Assembly (NCBI GenBank): GCA_963969595.1
Contig: OZ018412.1
Coordinates: 10,480,501-10,544,500, forward strand
Direction: 5' to 3'
DNA from: Neckera pumila
Taxonomy: Eukaryota > Streptophyta > Bryopsida > Hypnales > Neckeraceae
DNA length: 64,000 nt
Part shown: in pieces, positions 20,881 through 31,968 of the stretch
Layout: each line of letters starts with the position of its first letter
Position numbering within the stretch: position 1 is the stretch's first letter
Translations under genes and position numbers: made by a program
The notes under the pieces: model-generated
What the model was told of the DNA's origin: nothing
Seen by the model: only the letters and a program-made list of their open reading frames with translations
The model's database searches: none

Positions 20881-22443
20881 ATGAAAAAGAAGACCTCTAT
20901 GAATCTTTTGACATCACAAATGTCCAATTTAAGTATAGCATCTAATCAAACAATTATGAAGAAACAAACAAAGAAGAAGGAAATGGCTTCTAGAAATGCA
21001 ACTGCTATTGAGCCTCAAGAATATGTAAAAATAGAAAAAGTTTGTACTTATTGCAAATCCATCAATAGTTGTAAATATAAGTATGCCAACAACAAAAAGT
21101 CTAACCAACCTCGATACCAATGCTTGAATAAAGATTGTAAAAAACTTTTCACTCTAGTTCTTCACAATCGTCCGATAGGAAGGACATATAGCAAGAAAAG
21201 AGGTGAAGACCCAATAGAATTACAAGGTCTAACTAGAACATGTCCTGATTGTGGTGGCACCAACACTTCTTTCTTGTATTACAATAACGACAAACAAAAA
21301 CAAGGCCTCCAACCTCGTGTTAAGTGCTTGAATGGCAATTGCAAGAAAGAGTTTCAAATGCGGAAAGTGACAAATGATGATGGAACAATAGAGTTGATAC
21401 ATTCGAGCCGACCTCAAACTTTCACAAGACTACTAACTTCCAACGAACTACAACCGCAACAGTACAATGAGTTTGGTGGTACACTTCCAACATATGGCTA
21501 TCCTATGTCTAATGCTACCATTGCGCCGGATGCCAACAAACAACAACCGCAAGAATACAACGAGTTTGATAGTACACCTCCAATATATGACTATCCTATA
21601 TCTAATGCTAAAACTGCACCATATGCCAACGAACAGCAACCGCAAGAATACAATGAGTTTGGTGGTGCACTTCCAACATATGGCTATCCTATGTCTAATG
21701 CTACCACTGCACCGTATGCCAACGAACAACAAACGCAAGAATACAATGAGTTTGGTGGTACTTTTCCTGCATATGGCTATCCTATATCTAATGCTAACAC
21801 TGTACCAGATGCCAACGGACAACAACCGCAAGAATACAATGCTCAGTTTGGTGGTACACTTCCAGAATACAACTATCACATGTACGATGTTAACATTGCA
21901 CCGAATGCCAACACCTTGACTAGAAATGATCTAAATCCTCAAATGGATCCGCAAGTGGGTAGAGACGGCCTGAATAACCAAAAATCACTTGCTGTTGAAA
22001 CAACTCAAGATTACCATTCAAACGGCAACCCAAGCACGTCAACATCAGTGTGGTGTGGTGACTTTCAAAATGGTAATATCTTTCAAAATGGCGACATTCT
22101 TCGAAATGGTGATTCTGGTGAGAATGCAATCGCTCAGGAACCACGTCGGGGTGAAACAATTCAAGGTTACAATAGAAAAGACAACCCAAGCACGCCATTG
22201 AATGACATTGTTCCAAATGTTGATTCCGCGGAGCCTGAGATCAATGAAGAATCACATCTTGAAACAACTCAAGATAACAATCGGCAGGATGACACCTTTC
22301 AAAATGGTGACAACTCTCAAAATGATGTTTTTGAGCCAAGGAGCGCAGAGTTTGATGCAAATCTTAATCAATATTGGGCCTGGCTAGAACCTATGGATGA
22401 TAAAATTTGGAATTGTTCAACTTTATTGCTAGGTGGTGATTAA
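20881..22443 (+). CDS. Protein with two Dof-like zinc ribbons and tandem repeats
   Basis: Intronless, 520 residues; ATG context AACATGA has A at -3. Residues 1-50 are Lys/Ser-rich. Ribbon 1: C55, C58, C81, C86. Ribbon 2: C121, C124, C149, C154, with CPDCGGTNTSFLYYNND and LQPRVKC very like the Dof signature (TNT, YYNN, QPR). Spacing is CX2C-X22/24-CX4C instead of the classical Dof CX2C-X21-CX2C. Residues 191-345 are five 31-residue units (QPQEYNEFGGTLPTYGYPMS and variants). The C-terminal part is Asn/Gln/Asp-rich with a looser repeat (ETTQD...NPST; FQNGD). A DNA-binding regulator with an unstructured activation-like tail is inferred. GCM/WRKY-type or transposase-derived zinc ribbons are alternatives. 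Codon use is much more AT-rich than in the TPR gene. Confidence 0.75.
   Translation: MKKKTSMNLLTSQMSNLSIASNQTIMKKQTKKKEMASRNATAIEPQEYVKIEKVCTYCKSINSCKYKYANNKKSNQPRYQCLNKDCKKLFTLVLHNRPIGRTYSKKRGEDPIELQGLTRTCPDCGGTNTSFLYYNNDKQKQGLQPRVKCLNGNCKKEFQMRKVTNDDGTIELIHSSRPQTFTRLLTSNELQPQQYNEFGGTLPTYGYPMSNATIAPDANKQQPQEYNEFDSTPPIYDYPISNAKTAPYANEQQPQEYNEFGGALPTYGYPMSNATTAPYANEQQTQEYNEFGGTFPAYGYPISNANTVPDANGQQPQEYNAQFGGTLPEYNYHMYDVNIAPNANTLTRNDLNPQMDPQVGRDGLNNQKSLAVETTQDYHSNGNPSTSTSVWCGDFQNGNIFQNGDILRNGDSGENAIAQEPRRGETIQGYNRKDNPSTPLNDIVPNVDSAEPEINEESHLETTQDNNRQDDTFQNGDNSQNDVFEPRSAEFDANLNQYWAWLEPMDDKIWNCSTLLLGGD
21451..21915 (+). repeat. Five 93-bp tandem repeats within coding sequence
   Basis: Units start near 21451, 21544, 21637, 21730 and 21823 and keep the reading frame. 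They diverge mostly by substitutions; the fifth has a local insertion-compensation. Conserved core: CAATGAGTTTGGTGGT and GGCTATCCTAT. Long frames in other registers here are shadows of the repeat. Confidence 0.9.
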
Positions 22444-23064
22444 TAAGTGATGACTAAGCTAACCCTAGAAGGATACGGTTCCTATGACCAAGGTAGTTAG
22501 CAAAGTACTCTGATTATTGGATCAATAGGTGCATTCTTTTTTCTAGCTATAATTAATAATGAGTTCATCCAAGGGAAGGGCTCTTGTCCCTTGAACTATA
22601 TAATGTTTGCACATAAAGGTTTTGAAAATTTATATCATGTATACCAGTGCAAAGGAACTAGCACAAGACTCTACAAACATTTTGATGGATGAAAAATCCA
22701 AAGTTTTATGTCTGTGGGACATGTTTGCATTCAAGTATTGCTCAAATATTTAAGTATTTGGTCCTCTAAGGTTTGATGATGGATGTCAAGCAAAACATTT
22801 GTAAGCATTATTAGCACATAAATCATATCCATATGGTCGGATTTAGCTAATATTTGTCAATGGAATTTGAAACCAAAACATTTAAATTCCTTCTAAAATA
22901 GAATCAAGATTTAATAATATTATTTTCACTGTAAGAATGATTTTGCTATGAGTTAAATGGTATAATTATATTTGTGCTAAACTTTTCCAGTGAAGGGACA
23001 TTTTTTACCTACAAAAATAAGTTCTTGAAGTGAAACATAGAATATTGATTCACAAAGAAGTAAT
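22444..23064. other. 3' flank of Dof-like gene and intergenic DNA
   Basis: AT-rich; no ORF or RNA gene recognised. Confidence 0.3.
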
Positions 23065-23991
23065 TTATCCCCTGAAGTCCCATTGTCCCCTTGGAGGACA
23101 AAATGGATTTCGGGCAGGCTACTATGGCCTCAATATTCGTCATTTTTTTTTAAAGTTTTTGTGAAGATAGAAAAACACATTAACTTTATGGGAATGTGAT
23201 TTTTTATTTCAATTGGTGCCCGGCAGCAAAAGTTATGGTACAAAAGGTCCTTTTTTTCGATGTGGCGGGCAGAAATCTTTTCACACAAAAAAATTTAAAA
23301 AAACATTTAATTTTTTTTCTCATAGATTGTAATTTTATCTATATGGGAAGCTTTTATTCATTCCATTTGGATTTTTTGTGTGAAAATTATGGACAATCTT
23401 ATTTTTGGGGCAATTAGAGCATCTTTTTGAAAAAATAACTTGTAGGATTCAATTATGGATGCAATTTTCACAATTTTCAAAAAACATTGTTTGACAAGGC
23501 TAAGTTTGCTTGCTAAAACAATCTCACCATTTGGATTATAGTGTTTTAATTTCATCTAAGAGCTATTGACAATTTAGTTTTTCTTTCAATCTTGGACCTA
23601 CTTCTATTTAACAATTTTTTAAAGAATGAAAATCAAGTGTATTTTTTTTGAAATTTTTTCTTAGATTCTCAACTCAATTATTCAACATAAAAAAGATTAA
23701 ATTCAAAGTTTGTAATACAAATTTGTTTTACAAATGGCGGTCAAAGTCATCTGAAATTGCAAGCCAATGTTCAAAAAATAAATTTTTCCAACTTTGAATG
23801 CTAATGTCTTCTAATCTAAACGGTCAAACTTTATGAAATTCTTACCACATGATCAAAGATAAGTTAAGTACAAGATCCTACAGTTAAATTTGAAGAAAAT
23901 TATTTTTTCTCTTTTCGTAGATGAATGCAACAAAACTAGCAATTTTGAGTCATTTTTGACAGGAAAAATGGCCTTGGGACTTTAGAGTTAC
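23065..23991 (+). mobile_element. Degenerate TTAA-family type B element
   Basis: About 927 bp. Ends have drifted: TTAT-CCCCTGAAGTCCC on the left, GACTTTAGA-GTTAC on the right. The subterminal hairpin TTGTCCCC and GGACAAA and the internal AAAGTTATGG and AAGATCCTACAGTTA modules identify it. Confidence 0.55.
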
Positions 23992-24792
23992 AAAAATTTC
24001 AACTTAACAAATTTCAAAAAAAATTCAAATGGAGTTAAAAGTAGAACATTGGATCTTATTGGCAACTAAAAGAAGATTTCAACTTACATTTTCATGCTTT
24101 ATTTGAATACCGTGTAAATAAATTATAATTTTTTTAAAGGTTTTGTCTTTAGGTGTATCAAACATCACCACTAGGCTATCATAGTCTCTCATATTTGGAT
24201 TGTGTACATCTATTGATGCTTTTTTGATTCAAATGTAGGTGTTTCATTTTGGACAATGTTAATTATTTTATGTATTTGAAATTTAATGAAATGTTTCTAT
24301 TGTAACTGCGCCCTTACAAATTCAAATCTTTAATTGAATCAATCTCTAAGACACATTAAAACTGGATTTTGGAGGGAGAGATTAAAATTTATATTTTCAA
24401 AAAGTATACCTACATTTTAAGCCCATGTCACCAAAAGATACCAACTTTTGATTTTTTCTCAAATTATTGTAGAGTACTTGAATTTTGAGCATCTTTTGAA
24501 TTTCAAGAATTTGTTTATAATGGCCTCTCTTTGAGGCTCCTTCGTTTTGTTGATAGAAACCACTTGTAGCAGCGTCAAAGTTCCCTTCTATATTTTCTCT
24601 CCAGAAGTGTCAAATTTAATTTTTTTTTAAAAAGCAATGTGTTTCTCCCTTCAATATCCACTTTTGACTTTCCTATTGGAGTTACACAAATAAGATATAT
24701 GGAAGTTAAAATTTAAAAGATGAAAAACAATTGTCAACTTGTTACATCTTGTATTTGTTTTTCACTTTTAAGAGATGAGAACTATTGATAAT
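23992..24792. other. AT-rich intergenic DNA
   Basis: No feature recognised. Confidence 0.3.
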
Positions 24793-25051
24793 TTCACCCC
24801 TTAAGTTCTTTGACTATATTTTCTCCCAAAAAGCTTAAAAACTGCCATTTTGAGCACAAGTACCAAATTTTAGAAAAAAGAACATTTTTAAACACATGTA
24901 ACTATAGGATCTTGTAATACACTGGTTTGAAAAGCTATGGAAAAATTTCAAAATTTTTCACCATGCAAATTGGAAGATATTAGCATTTGAATTGGCAAAA
25001 AATCTTTTTTTGGCCCTACAAAAAACAGGGCAGTTGCACTTCACAAGGTTA

Positions 25052-25480
25052 GAGCATTTCCATAGCCACATGGCCAGTGGCTCAAACCCGGGGAGTGGCC
25101 ATGCCTGGCCACAAATAATGCCCCACCGCATGCACGGCGAGGGCCAAAAAATGGCTTGGCATGGCCAAATTTGATGAACACCCGGCCAAATGAAGAGCCT
25201 TGAGATGACTCTGTATCCTCTTGTTTGGTCTTTTGAATGGAGTTATGAAAGGTAAGCTTTGATTGTCAAACGTTGGGAGATGTGAAAGTATGCATTGGGA
25301 GTTGTGAAGGAGTACGTGGAGGGAAACTAGGCACTCTTGGGCCTTGTGCATGCTATCCCCTCTCCCATTCCTGAGGCTGCATCCCGTGTTGTTGTGGGGA
25401 GCAAGCGGCAAACACGGCCCAGAAATCGGGAAAGCAACACTGGCTGTGCCATCTGCCCGTCTCTAGGCATGGGAATGCTC
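25052..25480. mobile_element. PIF/Harbinger-like MITE, TSD TTA
   Basis: 429 bp, GC-rich. Ends GAGCATTTCCATAGCC and AGGCATGGGAATGCTC are imperfect inverted repeats, and TTA flanks both sides (25049-25051, 25481-25483). It is nested in a type A TTAA element. No intact transposase frame. Confidence 0.75.
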
Positions 25481-26040
25481 TTATATTGGAATTAAAACAA
25501 GTAAAAAATGATGGTGCTTCTTTGGATTGGTTCTTCAAGGCAAGTTGGCTATATGATTGAAAATTTTTACTTCATTTAGAATTTTACAATATATAGGAAA
25601 AAAATACACTGGTTAGTAAGTAGAAAAAAGTAGATAATAATTCAAAATATGAAATTGTTAAGAATTAGCCATGGAATTGAAAAATACCAACTCCAATGGA
25701 GGCAATGTTGTAATAAACAATGTACATCCTTTGATTTTGTTTTTTTTCAAAAAATATTGAAATTTGAGATAAATAAAGGACTTCAAAGTCTTTTTTAGAG
25801 TAGAGAGTCCATAATTGCCCTCAAACAAAAACTCCTCATAACTTTCATCTCATTGATCAAAATGGAATGATTCAAAGCTTTCCCTATATAGATGTTTCTA
25901 AGAAACCAATTTCAAATTTTTGTTTTTGAAAAAAATGATTTTTTTTATTTACTCAGATTGCCCATTTACAAAAAAAATAACATATTAGGTCATAACTTTT
26001 GACTCATATTTCCAAATGTCATAATATTTTGTTCATATAG

Positions 26041-26276
26041 CACTATAAGAACCCCGTGTTCTTTGGGATGTTTCTACTATTTTTTGGAGTGCATTTTTGT
26101 GGACATTAAATAAAACAACCCATGTTTTTATGTCAACAATGATGATTAATAAAACATCAAGATGTTTTATTGAACATCATTGTTGACATAAAACATGGAT
26201 TGTTTTATTGAATGACAAAAAAATGCGTTCCAAAAAATAGTGAAAACAGCCTAAAAAACATGGGTTTCTTATAGTG
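26041..26276. mobile_element. CACTA-type hairpin MITE
   Basis: 236 bp. CACTATAAGAACCCCGTGTT at the left and CATGGGTTTCTTATAGTG at the right, with a long internal palindrome (CATGTTTTATGTCAACAATG-like arms around 26120-26210). It inserted into the CATATGAAAGATATTC module of a type A element. A clean 3-bp duplication is not evident. Confidence 0.75.
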
Positions 26277-26446
26277 TGAAAGATATTCTTTGTCCACAAC
26301 TTCTATTAAATTTTGGGTCTAAAACATACAAATCTCTAGTCACATCAACCTGCCTAAAATTGGTATGTTGTCAAAATCAACTATGACCTCATTTTGTTCT
26401 ACTTGTCACACGTATGCTACCAAGCTCTTTGAGGCTCTCCAGGAAA

Positions 26447-26580
26447 CTAGGTGTTTAGCTGATTTGCCCATAACTCCCAATTAGGTTTCTTTAAGGGCTT
26501 CCAATTGTACTTCCAGTACTTTTCTTCACACAAGTCCACTAGAAAATTCAAAATGTCCTCCGTCCACTTTCTCTTAATAT
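26447..26580 (-). pseudogene. SANT/trihelix-like domain fragment
   Basis: A minus-strand frame of about 40 codons reads KRKWTEDILNFLVDLCEEKY followed by KPNWELWANQLN. This is the tryptophan-spaced three-helix pattern of plant Myb/SANT-like (trihelix) domains, common in regulators and in PIF/Harbinger companion proteins. In-frame stops bound it on both sides. It is probably a remnant exon or transposon-derived fragment. Confidence 0.42.
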
Positions 26581-28942
26581 TCCAGTTCTTCTAGAACTTC
26601 TCTCCTGAGTCCTTTGAGAACTATCCTCTTCACTATGAAACATTAAAGCTAATTGTTCTCCCTTTAGAGCCTCCATAATATTAGAAAAAGAATGAAAACC
26701 CACTAGCCCCCAACAGGAATGAAAAAAAGACCACCTTCACAAGCTTCCTTCACAAGCTAGCTCATTTAAGGAAATTACTAAAAAACAAGCCCGCATTTAC
26801 AAGTTGTATGCTTTGTGGCGCCCAGGCTCTATGAAGGTATTGGAAGGAGAGAGACAAATGCCTTTTCTTAACCTCTATGCAAAAAATAGGTTATCGTATG
26901 TAAAATCCGTAGTTAAAATTGCTCGTAAGGGTTGAGGTTTGATTTTTTGTAAACCTTGCCTAGTTTGGGTTGCCTGAGGCAAATACAATCTTTTTGCCGC
27001 TAACGTGTATGTTGCATGCCCTATTTTAGGGTCATGTGCACGGCCCTATTTGTACCATGCAACTTGACCAAAACAAGAATAATAGGTTGATACTACTAAT
27101 ACGGTACCCACCCTCCCTCCCACCTTAGTTAGTACCCACAATTGTTTGATACAACGATATTTTGATTATAAAAGGCTTCTACTTCTTTGCATTCATGCCA
27201 CATATACTCTCTATGACACTTCTTGAACTTGCATGAAGACAGATGGAAGTTTGAGTGGCCAAAAAATATCCTTGATATGGAGTGAAAAGACTATCAATCT
27301 CTCTGTCGCTATATATATGTATACATATTATACATGCATCGATTTTTCAAATTCAATGGTTGATATTATCAACATATCTTTTGGAACATTGTCAACAAAA
27401 ATTCCACCATTACTTTTACTTGGACCCTATCCAATATTTGAACTTATTCCCCTCAATCCCAAACAACATTTTCTAAATAAATTTTTCAATAATTTATATA
27501 TATATATATTTATATGGTTTAGGGTTTCATATATATTAAGATTGTTTTATCCAATCAAGAGTTTGCCATTAAAAATTTGATGACCACAAATTCTACCCTC
27601 TAAGGCGTTGAGGGGTTTGGCCTAACATTTTATGAGTATAATGTTTTTAATATTATATTAGTATTAGTATTAGTATTACTATTATTTTAATTTGTTTTAA
27701 AAATTTATTGTAATTTCTATACTATTATGTATGCTAGAATCAATATTTTAAAGCATAACTTTGAGAAAAAAGTACCATTGTAGTTTAAATTCATAGTGAT
27801 GAGGGATATAACTTCTTCAAAGATCAACATCTAGAAGCTTTTGAAAGCACATGGATAAAAAATCTCCAAAGATATACCTATATCGAAAAAAAGAAGACCC
27901 TAAAAATTGGTAAAGTAGTAAAGATTCTATCATTGAGTGAATGTAAGAAATACTTCTAGTACTATTTTCTATCTCACATTGCACGCTTATTTATTTTTGT
28001 CCATAATTTTGTGTTATGGCTCCAAAAGATTCACGATTTATAAATAAGGTATTCATGACTAGTACTTACTATGTCTAATTTTTTTTCCATTTTTCCAAAA
28101 ACAAATTACTATTTAAAGGTATCCCTCATTGAATGCCACATTTGCCAATTTTGGAAGTGAAATAGTACTATTTCTAGTTCAAAAAAATGAAATTGGAAAT
28201 AAAATATAGAGAGAATGGTCTTCCAGTAGACTAGCAACCATAGTTCAAGTAGATTTTTTAAAATGGTAAATTCTATATTATATAAAAGGCTACAAAGTGA
28301 TCTTCTTTTTGCTTGCATTTTGAAACATGTAAAATATATTTTGGAGGTTCTTTTGGTAAATGAACATTTCCATAGAGTGGTTATAATTGACCATTTTTAT
28401 TCAATTTTTAAATGATTTTTTCTATTTTTTACAATTTAAAACGTCAAAGTACCTATTTTCTTAAGACTATGCATTCTTTGAAATCTCATGCTTAGAAAAA
28501 ATTTCTAGGCTTTATCTTTCTAGAGTACATTCTTCTTAAAGGTGCATACATTTGACATATTTAATTTAAAAATTTATAAAAAAAATTGATTTTAAAATAT
28601 TCTAGAAATGCAAGCTTGAGTACTGTGAAAATATAACACAATCAACAAGCATTTCTTGCAATCAACCCAATAGAGCCATGATATTAGCAAATGCAAGAAA
28701 AGTGAAGTCTCACATTGAGTTACTTTAAGACTTTTCAACAACCAAAAAAAATAGCAACCTATCGTAGAGGGTGCTAAAAGTTTCTCAATATATTATATTC
28801 AACAACAAAATCTTTGAAAACTTTCAATTATTTTTTAAAAAGAGGGCCATTAAAATTTTCCCAACAACCATTGAAAGTTGTGAAGTGGCACAAAAAGATG
28901 CTTAGTTACCAACCACAAACAAAAGTAATTTAAAAAGACACT

Positions 28943-28945
<3 letters not shown>
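26581..28945. other. AT-rich DNA with no recognised gene
   Basis: A 115-codon frame at 27233-27580 has an Ile/Tyr-rich composition typical of AT-rich noncoding DNA. No repeat termini, RNA genes or domains were seen. Confidence 0.3.

Positions 28946-29000
<55 letters not shown>
28946..29000. repeat. (TA)n microsatellite
   Basis: About 27 perfect TA units. Confidence 0.95.
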
Positions 29001-29002
<2 letters not shown>

Positions 29003-29343
29003 CATTATTAAAGATACATGGAGAGAGTGGTGAGGTGTCACAAAATTCTTTTTAGGAAAAAAAGATGATTTTTGAAGCCAATGCATGAATATTAGGCACA
29101 ATAAAATAAAGATTTTTTCCTTAATGATTTGAATGGAAAAGAGGTAGAAACAAGACAATGCTTACAACAAAAGTGTACAACATATATCCACTCAAGAATG
29201 AAGCTCTCGGAGTCTCATTTATTTTCTTTGTTCCATATACAAACACTCACATGACTACCTAGAATAGCTGAGTAGAACGTGGGTCTTCTACCTCATCAAG
29301 CTTTTCTCATTCACTCTATCAAAGCGCAAATGCAACTTGGTAT

Positions 29344-29937
29344 CTAGCAATGAGGAGCATTTGCACACAAAAAAAGAGTGCATTCTACATCGGCATCGGC
29401 TACCCAACCAATCTTTCCACTATCAGTGACATGTGACCAACAAGGGTCAAGCCCAACAACTGAACTTTCGACCTGACAACTAATTTCTATGATCCTATAT
29501 TTGCCGGAATCATGGTGTAGATGGATGTCCCCACTCCAAACTTCTCTTGCAATTTGGTGACCCTTAAAGTCTTGCCTAGAACGTTGCCGTACGCCACGTT
29601 TGAGAAGCAAACGCTTGCTACAAGCATGGTCACAATAAAAAGCATGGACAACCTCCTACAAATCATTAAACCAAGAAACAAATAATGTTATTAGAACCGT
29701 GCTCTTTTTGAGATCACACTTCTAATAAGTAAAGAAATTTATATATCATTTACTTGTGCTATGTACATCAATTCAACTACAGTAAGAAAAGTAGAACCAT
29801 AAACAATCTCTAGTTTGGATTTGGACTAGATGTTCTCCATACTTTGTAATTAAAAGTAGAAGCATAGCAAGGAACCGATTGGCAATTGCAACTTGTAAAG
29901 TGTGCAAAGGCATAGAGCATTACGATGCTGTTGTCAT
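29344..29937 (-). pseudogene. S1/S-protein-homolog-like secreted protein, frame broken
   Basis: Exon 1 (29937-29924, ATGACAACAGCATC|GTAATG) joins in frame to exon 2 from 29655 (TTTGTAG|GAGG). The join gives signal peptide MTTASRLSMLFIVTMLVASV and VAYGNVLGKTLRVTKL. That frame stops at 29487. The overlapping frame carries ISCQVES, SHVTDSGKIGWV and ECTLFLC, with the HV-x3-G...TLFxC spacing of plant self-incompatibility S1-type proteins, to a stop at 29344. Either one frameshift broke the gene or an unusually short intron (donor AGG|GTCACC, acceptor TTGTCAG) joins the halves. S1-type proteins are small secreted beta-sandwich proteins. Family assignment is tentative. Confidence 0.4.
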
Positions 29938-30090
29938 GGTGGCTGTTATTTTGGCCTCCTTGGATAAGAAATAGTGAAGTACAAGCAAAACATACAAAAG
30001 TTGGGAACTACTAGAAGAAGTGGCTCGGAGACCTTCTAACAACTACAGAAGCAAGAAAGTGTGAGGGAAGAGGAGATGGTGCCCAGCTAG

Positions 30091-30099
30091 TATTTATAG
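30091..30099 (-). promoter_or_regulatory. TATA box of the S1-like gene
   Basis: Minus-strand CTATAAATA about 155 bp upstream of the inferred ATG at 29937, a normal distance for a plant TATA box plus short leader. Its position supports the two-exon model. Confidence 0.5.
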
Positions 30100-31033
30100 C
30101 TCTCAAAGACCAACTTCACAAAAAAGAATGCGGTGAGGTTTTGGGGAAGTTTCCCTAAAGGTGGTAAGAGAAACTTCAAACATTCCTATAAAAGGTGGTG
30201 AAGTTCTTGTACCTACATGTGAGTGGTATGAAAGATTTTTAAGGATCTCTTCATTATAGTAGGACTTTGAAAACTTTTAAATAATTTCTTCAAAAGAGCT
30301 TAAAGGTGATTGCAAGAAATACATGTACAATTTGGATTTGTTTTTCCGCCAAAACTTTTATGTTCTAGCTCCAAATGACTCAAGATTTGTTGGTACGGTA
30401 CTTGTGACTATTATACAACTTAACTACTTTTTTGCACATTCCGAATATATTTTAATGTCCAAAAAGAGACCCCAAATTTTGTCACATTTGTTAATTTGGA
30501 ACTTTTTAAGTACTATTTAGTACCAAAAAAACAAATTTGGAGCTAAAATTAAGAAGGGATGGTCTTCTATTAGACTTGCATTTGTTTTTTTAGGGAACTC
30601 TAAAAACAATTATCTAGATATTGTATGTAAGTCCACAAATTGGGCTTCTTTATGCTTGTATATTGAGACATGTAAAATGTTACTTTGGTGGATTGTTTGG
30701 TAAATGACCATATCCATAGAGTAGTTACAAATGGTATATTTTTTATTTTTTATTTTTCCACTTTTTTACAAATTAAAACATCAAAATTCCTATATTATTG
30801 AGATTTTGGACTTTTTCAATTTTCTTACTTAGAGAATCATTCCATGGATGCTTTATCTTCCTAGAGTAGAATCTTTGTAAAGCTTGTGTATACATCGGGC
30901 CATTTTTTTTTAATTGAAAATTATTTCCATAATTTTAAAATACCTCAAAAAACTAAGCATAAGATTTGGGACATCATAATAAAATTAGTTAGTGTTTCTT
31001 TCAATCACCTCTAAAGAATAAGGATATGAATAA
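30100..31033. other. AT-rich intergenic DNA
   Basis: No feature recognised. Confidence 0.3.
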
Positions 31034-31968
31034 TTAACCCCTAAAGTCCCAAACACCATATTTTGGCAATATAGATATTTTGGGCAGCTCATTACGAATG
31101 GAGTTTTTATTTTTTTCTTTGATTTTTTCCCACAACATGTGGTCTAGGAGTAGCTTTAAGGCCCCACAATTTCAAAACTTTTGGTTATATGGTTTAAAAG
31201 TTATTGCATGATATGTAATTTTTTGCAAGATTGGGTAGTTTGGGCAGGTCTGGAAATTTTTTTTAAGAAATAAAAATTTGAAATTGGTTCTCTAGTTTTA
31301 TGTATACGTGAAAAGCTTTTAATCATTCCATTTTGATCAATGAGATGAAATTTATGAGGAGTTTTAGTTGAGGGTTGTTTGCGGGTAGGTATGAAATCTC
31401 TACTCTAAAATGAACTTTGAAGTCCTTTCTTTAACTCAATTTTCAGTATTTTTGAAAAAAAATAAAAACGTTGGTTGTAAATTGTTTAGTACAACATTAC
31501 ACCCATAGGGATTGTCATTTTTCAATTCTCTAACTAACTTCTTAACCATTTAAGTATATTGGATCATTCTCTACTTCTTTCTACTTACTATGTTTTTCCT
31601 TTATGTTGTACAATCCCAAATGATCTGAAAATTTTCAAGCATGTAGCCAACTTTCCTTGAGAGATGAATCCAAATACCCACAAACATTTTGGACATTTTT
31701 TTCATACAAATGTGACCTTGTGAAGTGCAACTACCGATTTTTTGCAAGGCCTAAAAAAGGATTTTTATCACTTCAAATGCTAATATCTTGCAATCTACAT
31801 GGTGGGATTTTTGAAATTTTTTTTTCATCTTTGCAAACCAGCGTGCTACAAGATCCTACAATTACATGTGTCTAAAAACGTTTTTTTCAAAAATTTGGTA
31901 CTTGTATTAGAAATGGCAGTTTGGGAGTGGTTTTGGTGAAAACATTGGCAAAAAACTTTAGGGGCTAA
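31034..31968 (+). mobile_element. TTAA-family element, type A relative with divergent left end
   Basis: 935 bp. Left TTAA (31034-31037) then CCCCTAAAGTCCC; right CTTTAGGGG then CTAA (31965-31968). The left 230 bp (GGCAATATAGATATTTTGGG onward) matches the fragment 43492-43725 better than type A; the rest is type A-like. A subfamily or a recombinant. Confidence 0.65.

Larger units (their letters stand above)
24793..26395 (-). mobile_element. Type A element split by two nested MITEs
   Basis: Reverse orientation. It begins ACCCCTTAAGTTCTTTGAC and ends in degenerate sequence around 26380-26395. Interrupted at 25052-25480 by a Harbinger-like MITE and at 26041-26276 by a CACTA-like MITE. Removing both leaves about 930 bp, matching intact copies. 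TTAA flanks are no longer recognisable. Confidence 0.6.

Noticed and set aside
21451..21915. Regular repeats considered as a CRISPR-like array
   Set aside because: Units are contiguous 93-bp coding repeats with no unique spacers.
21448..22387. Overlapping ORFs in other frames of the Dof-like gene
   Set aside because: They arise because the 93-bp repeat has a length divisible by three, keeping several frames open.
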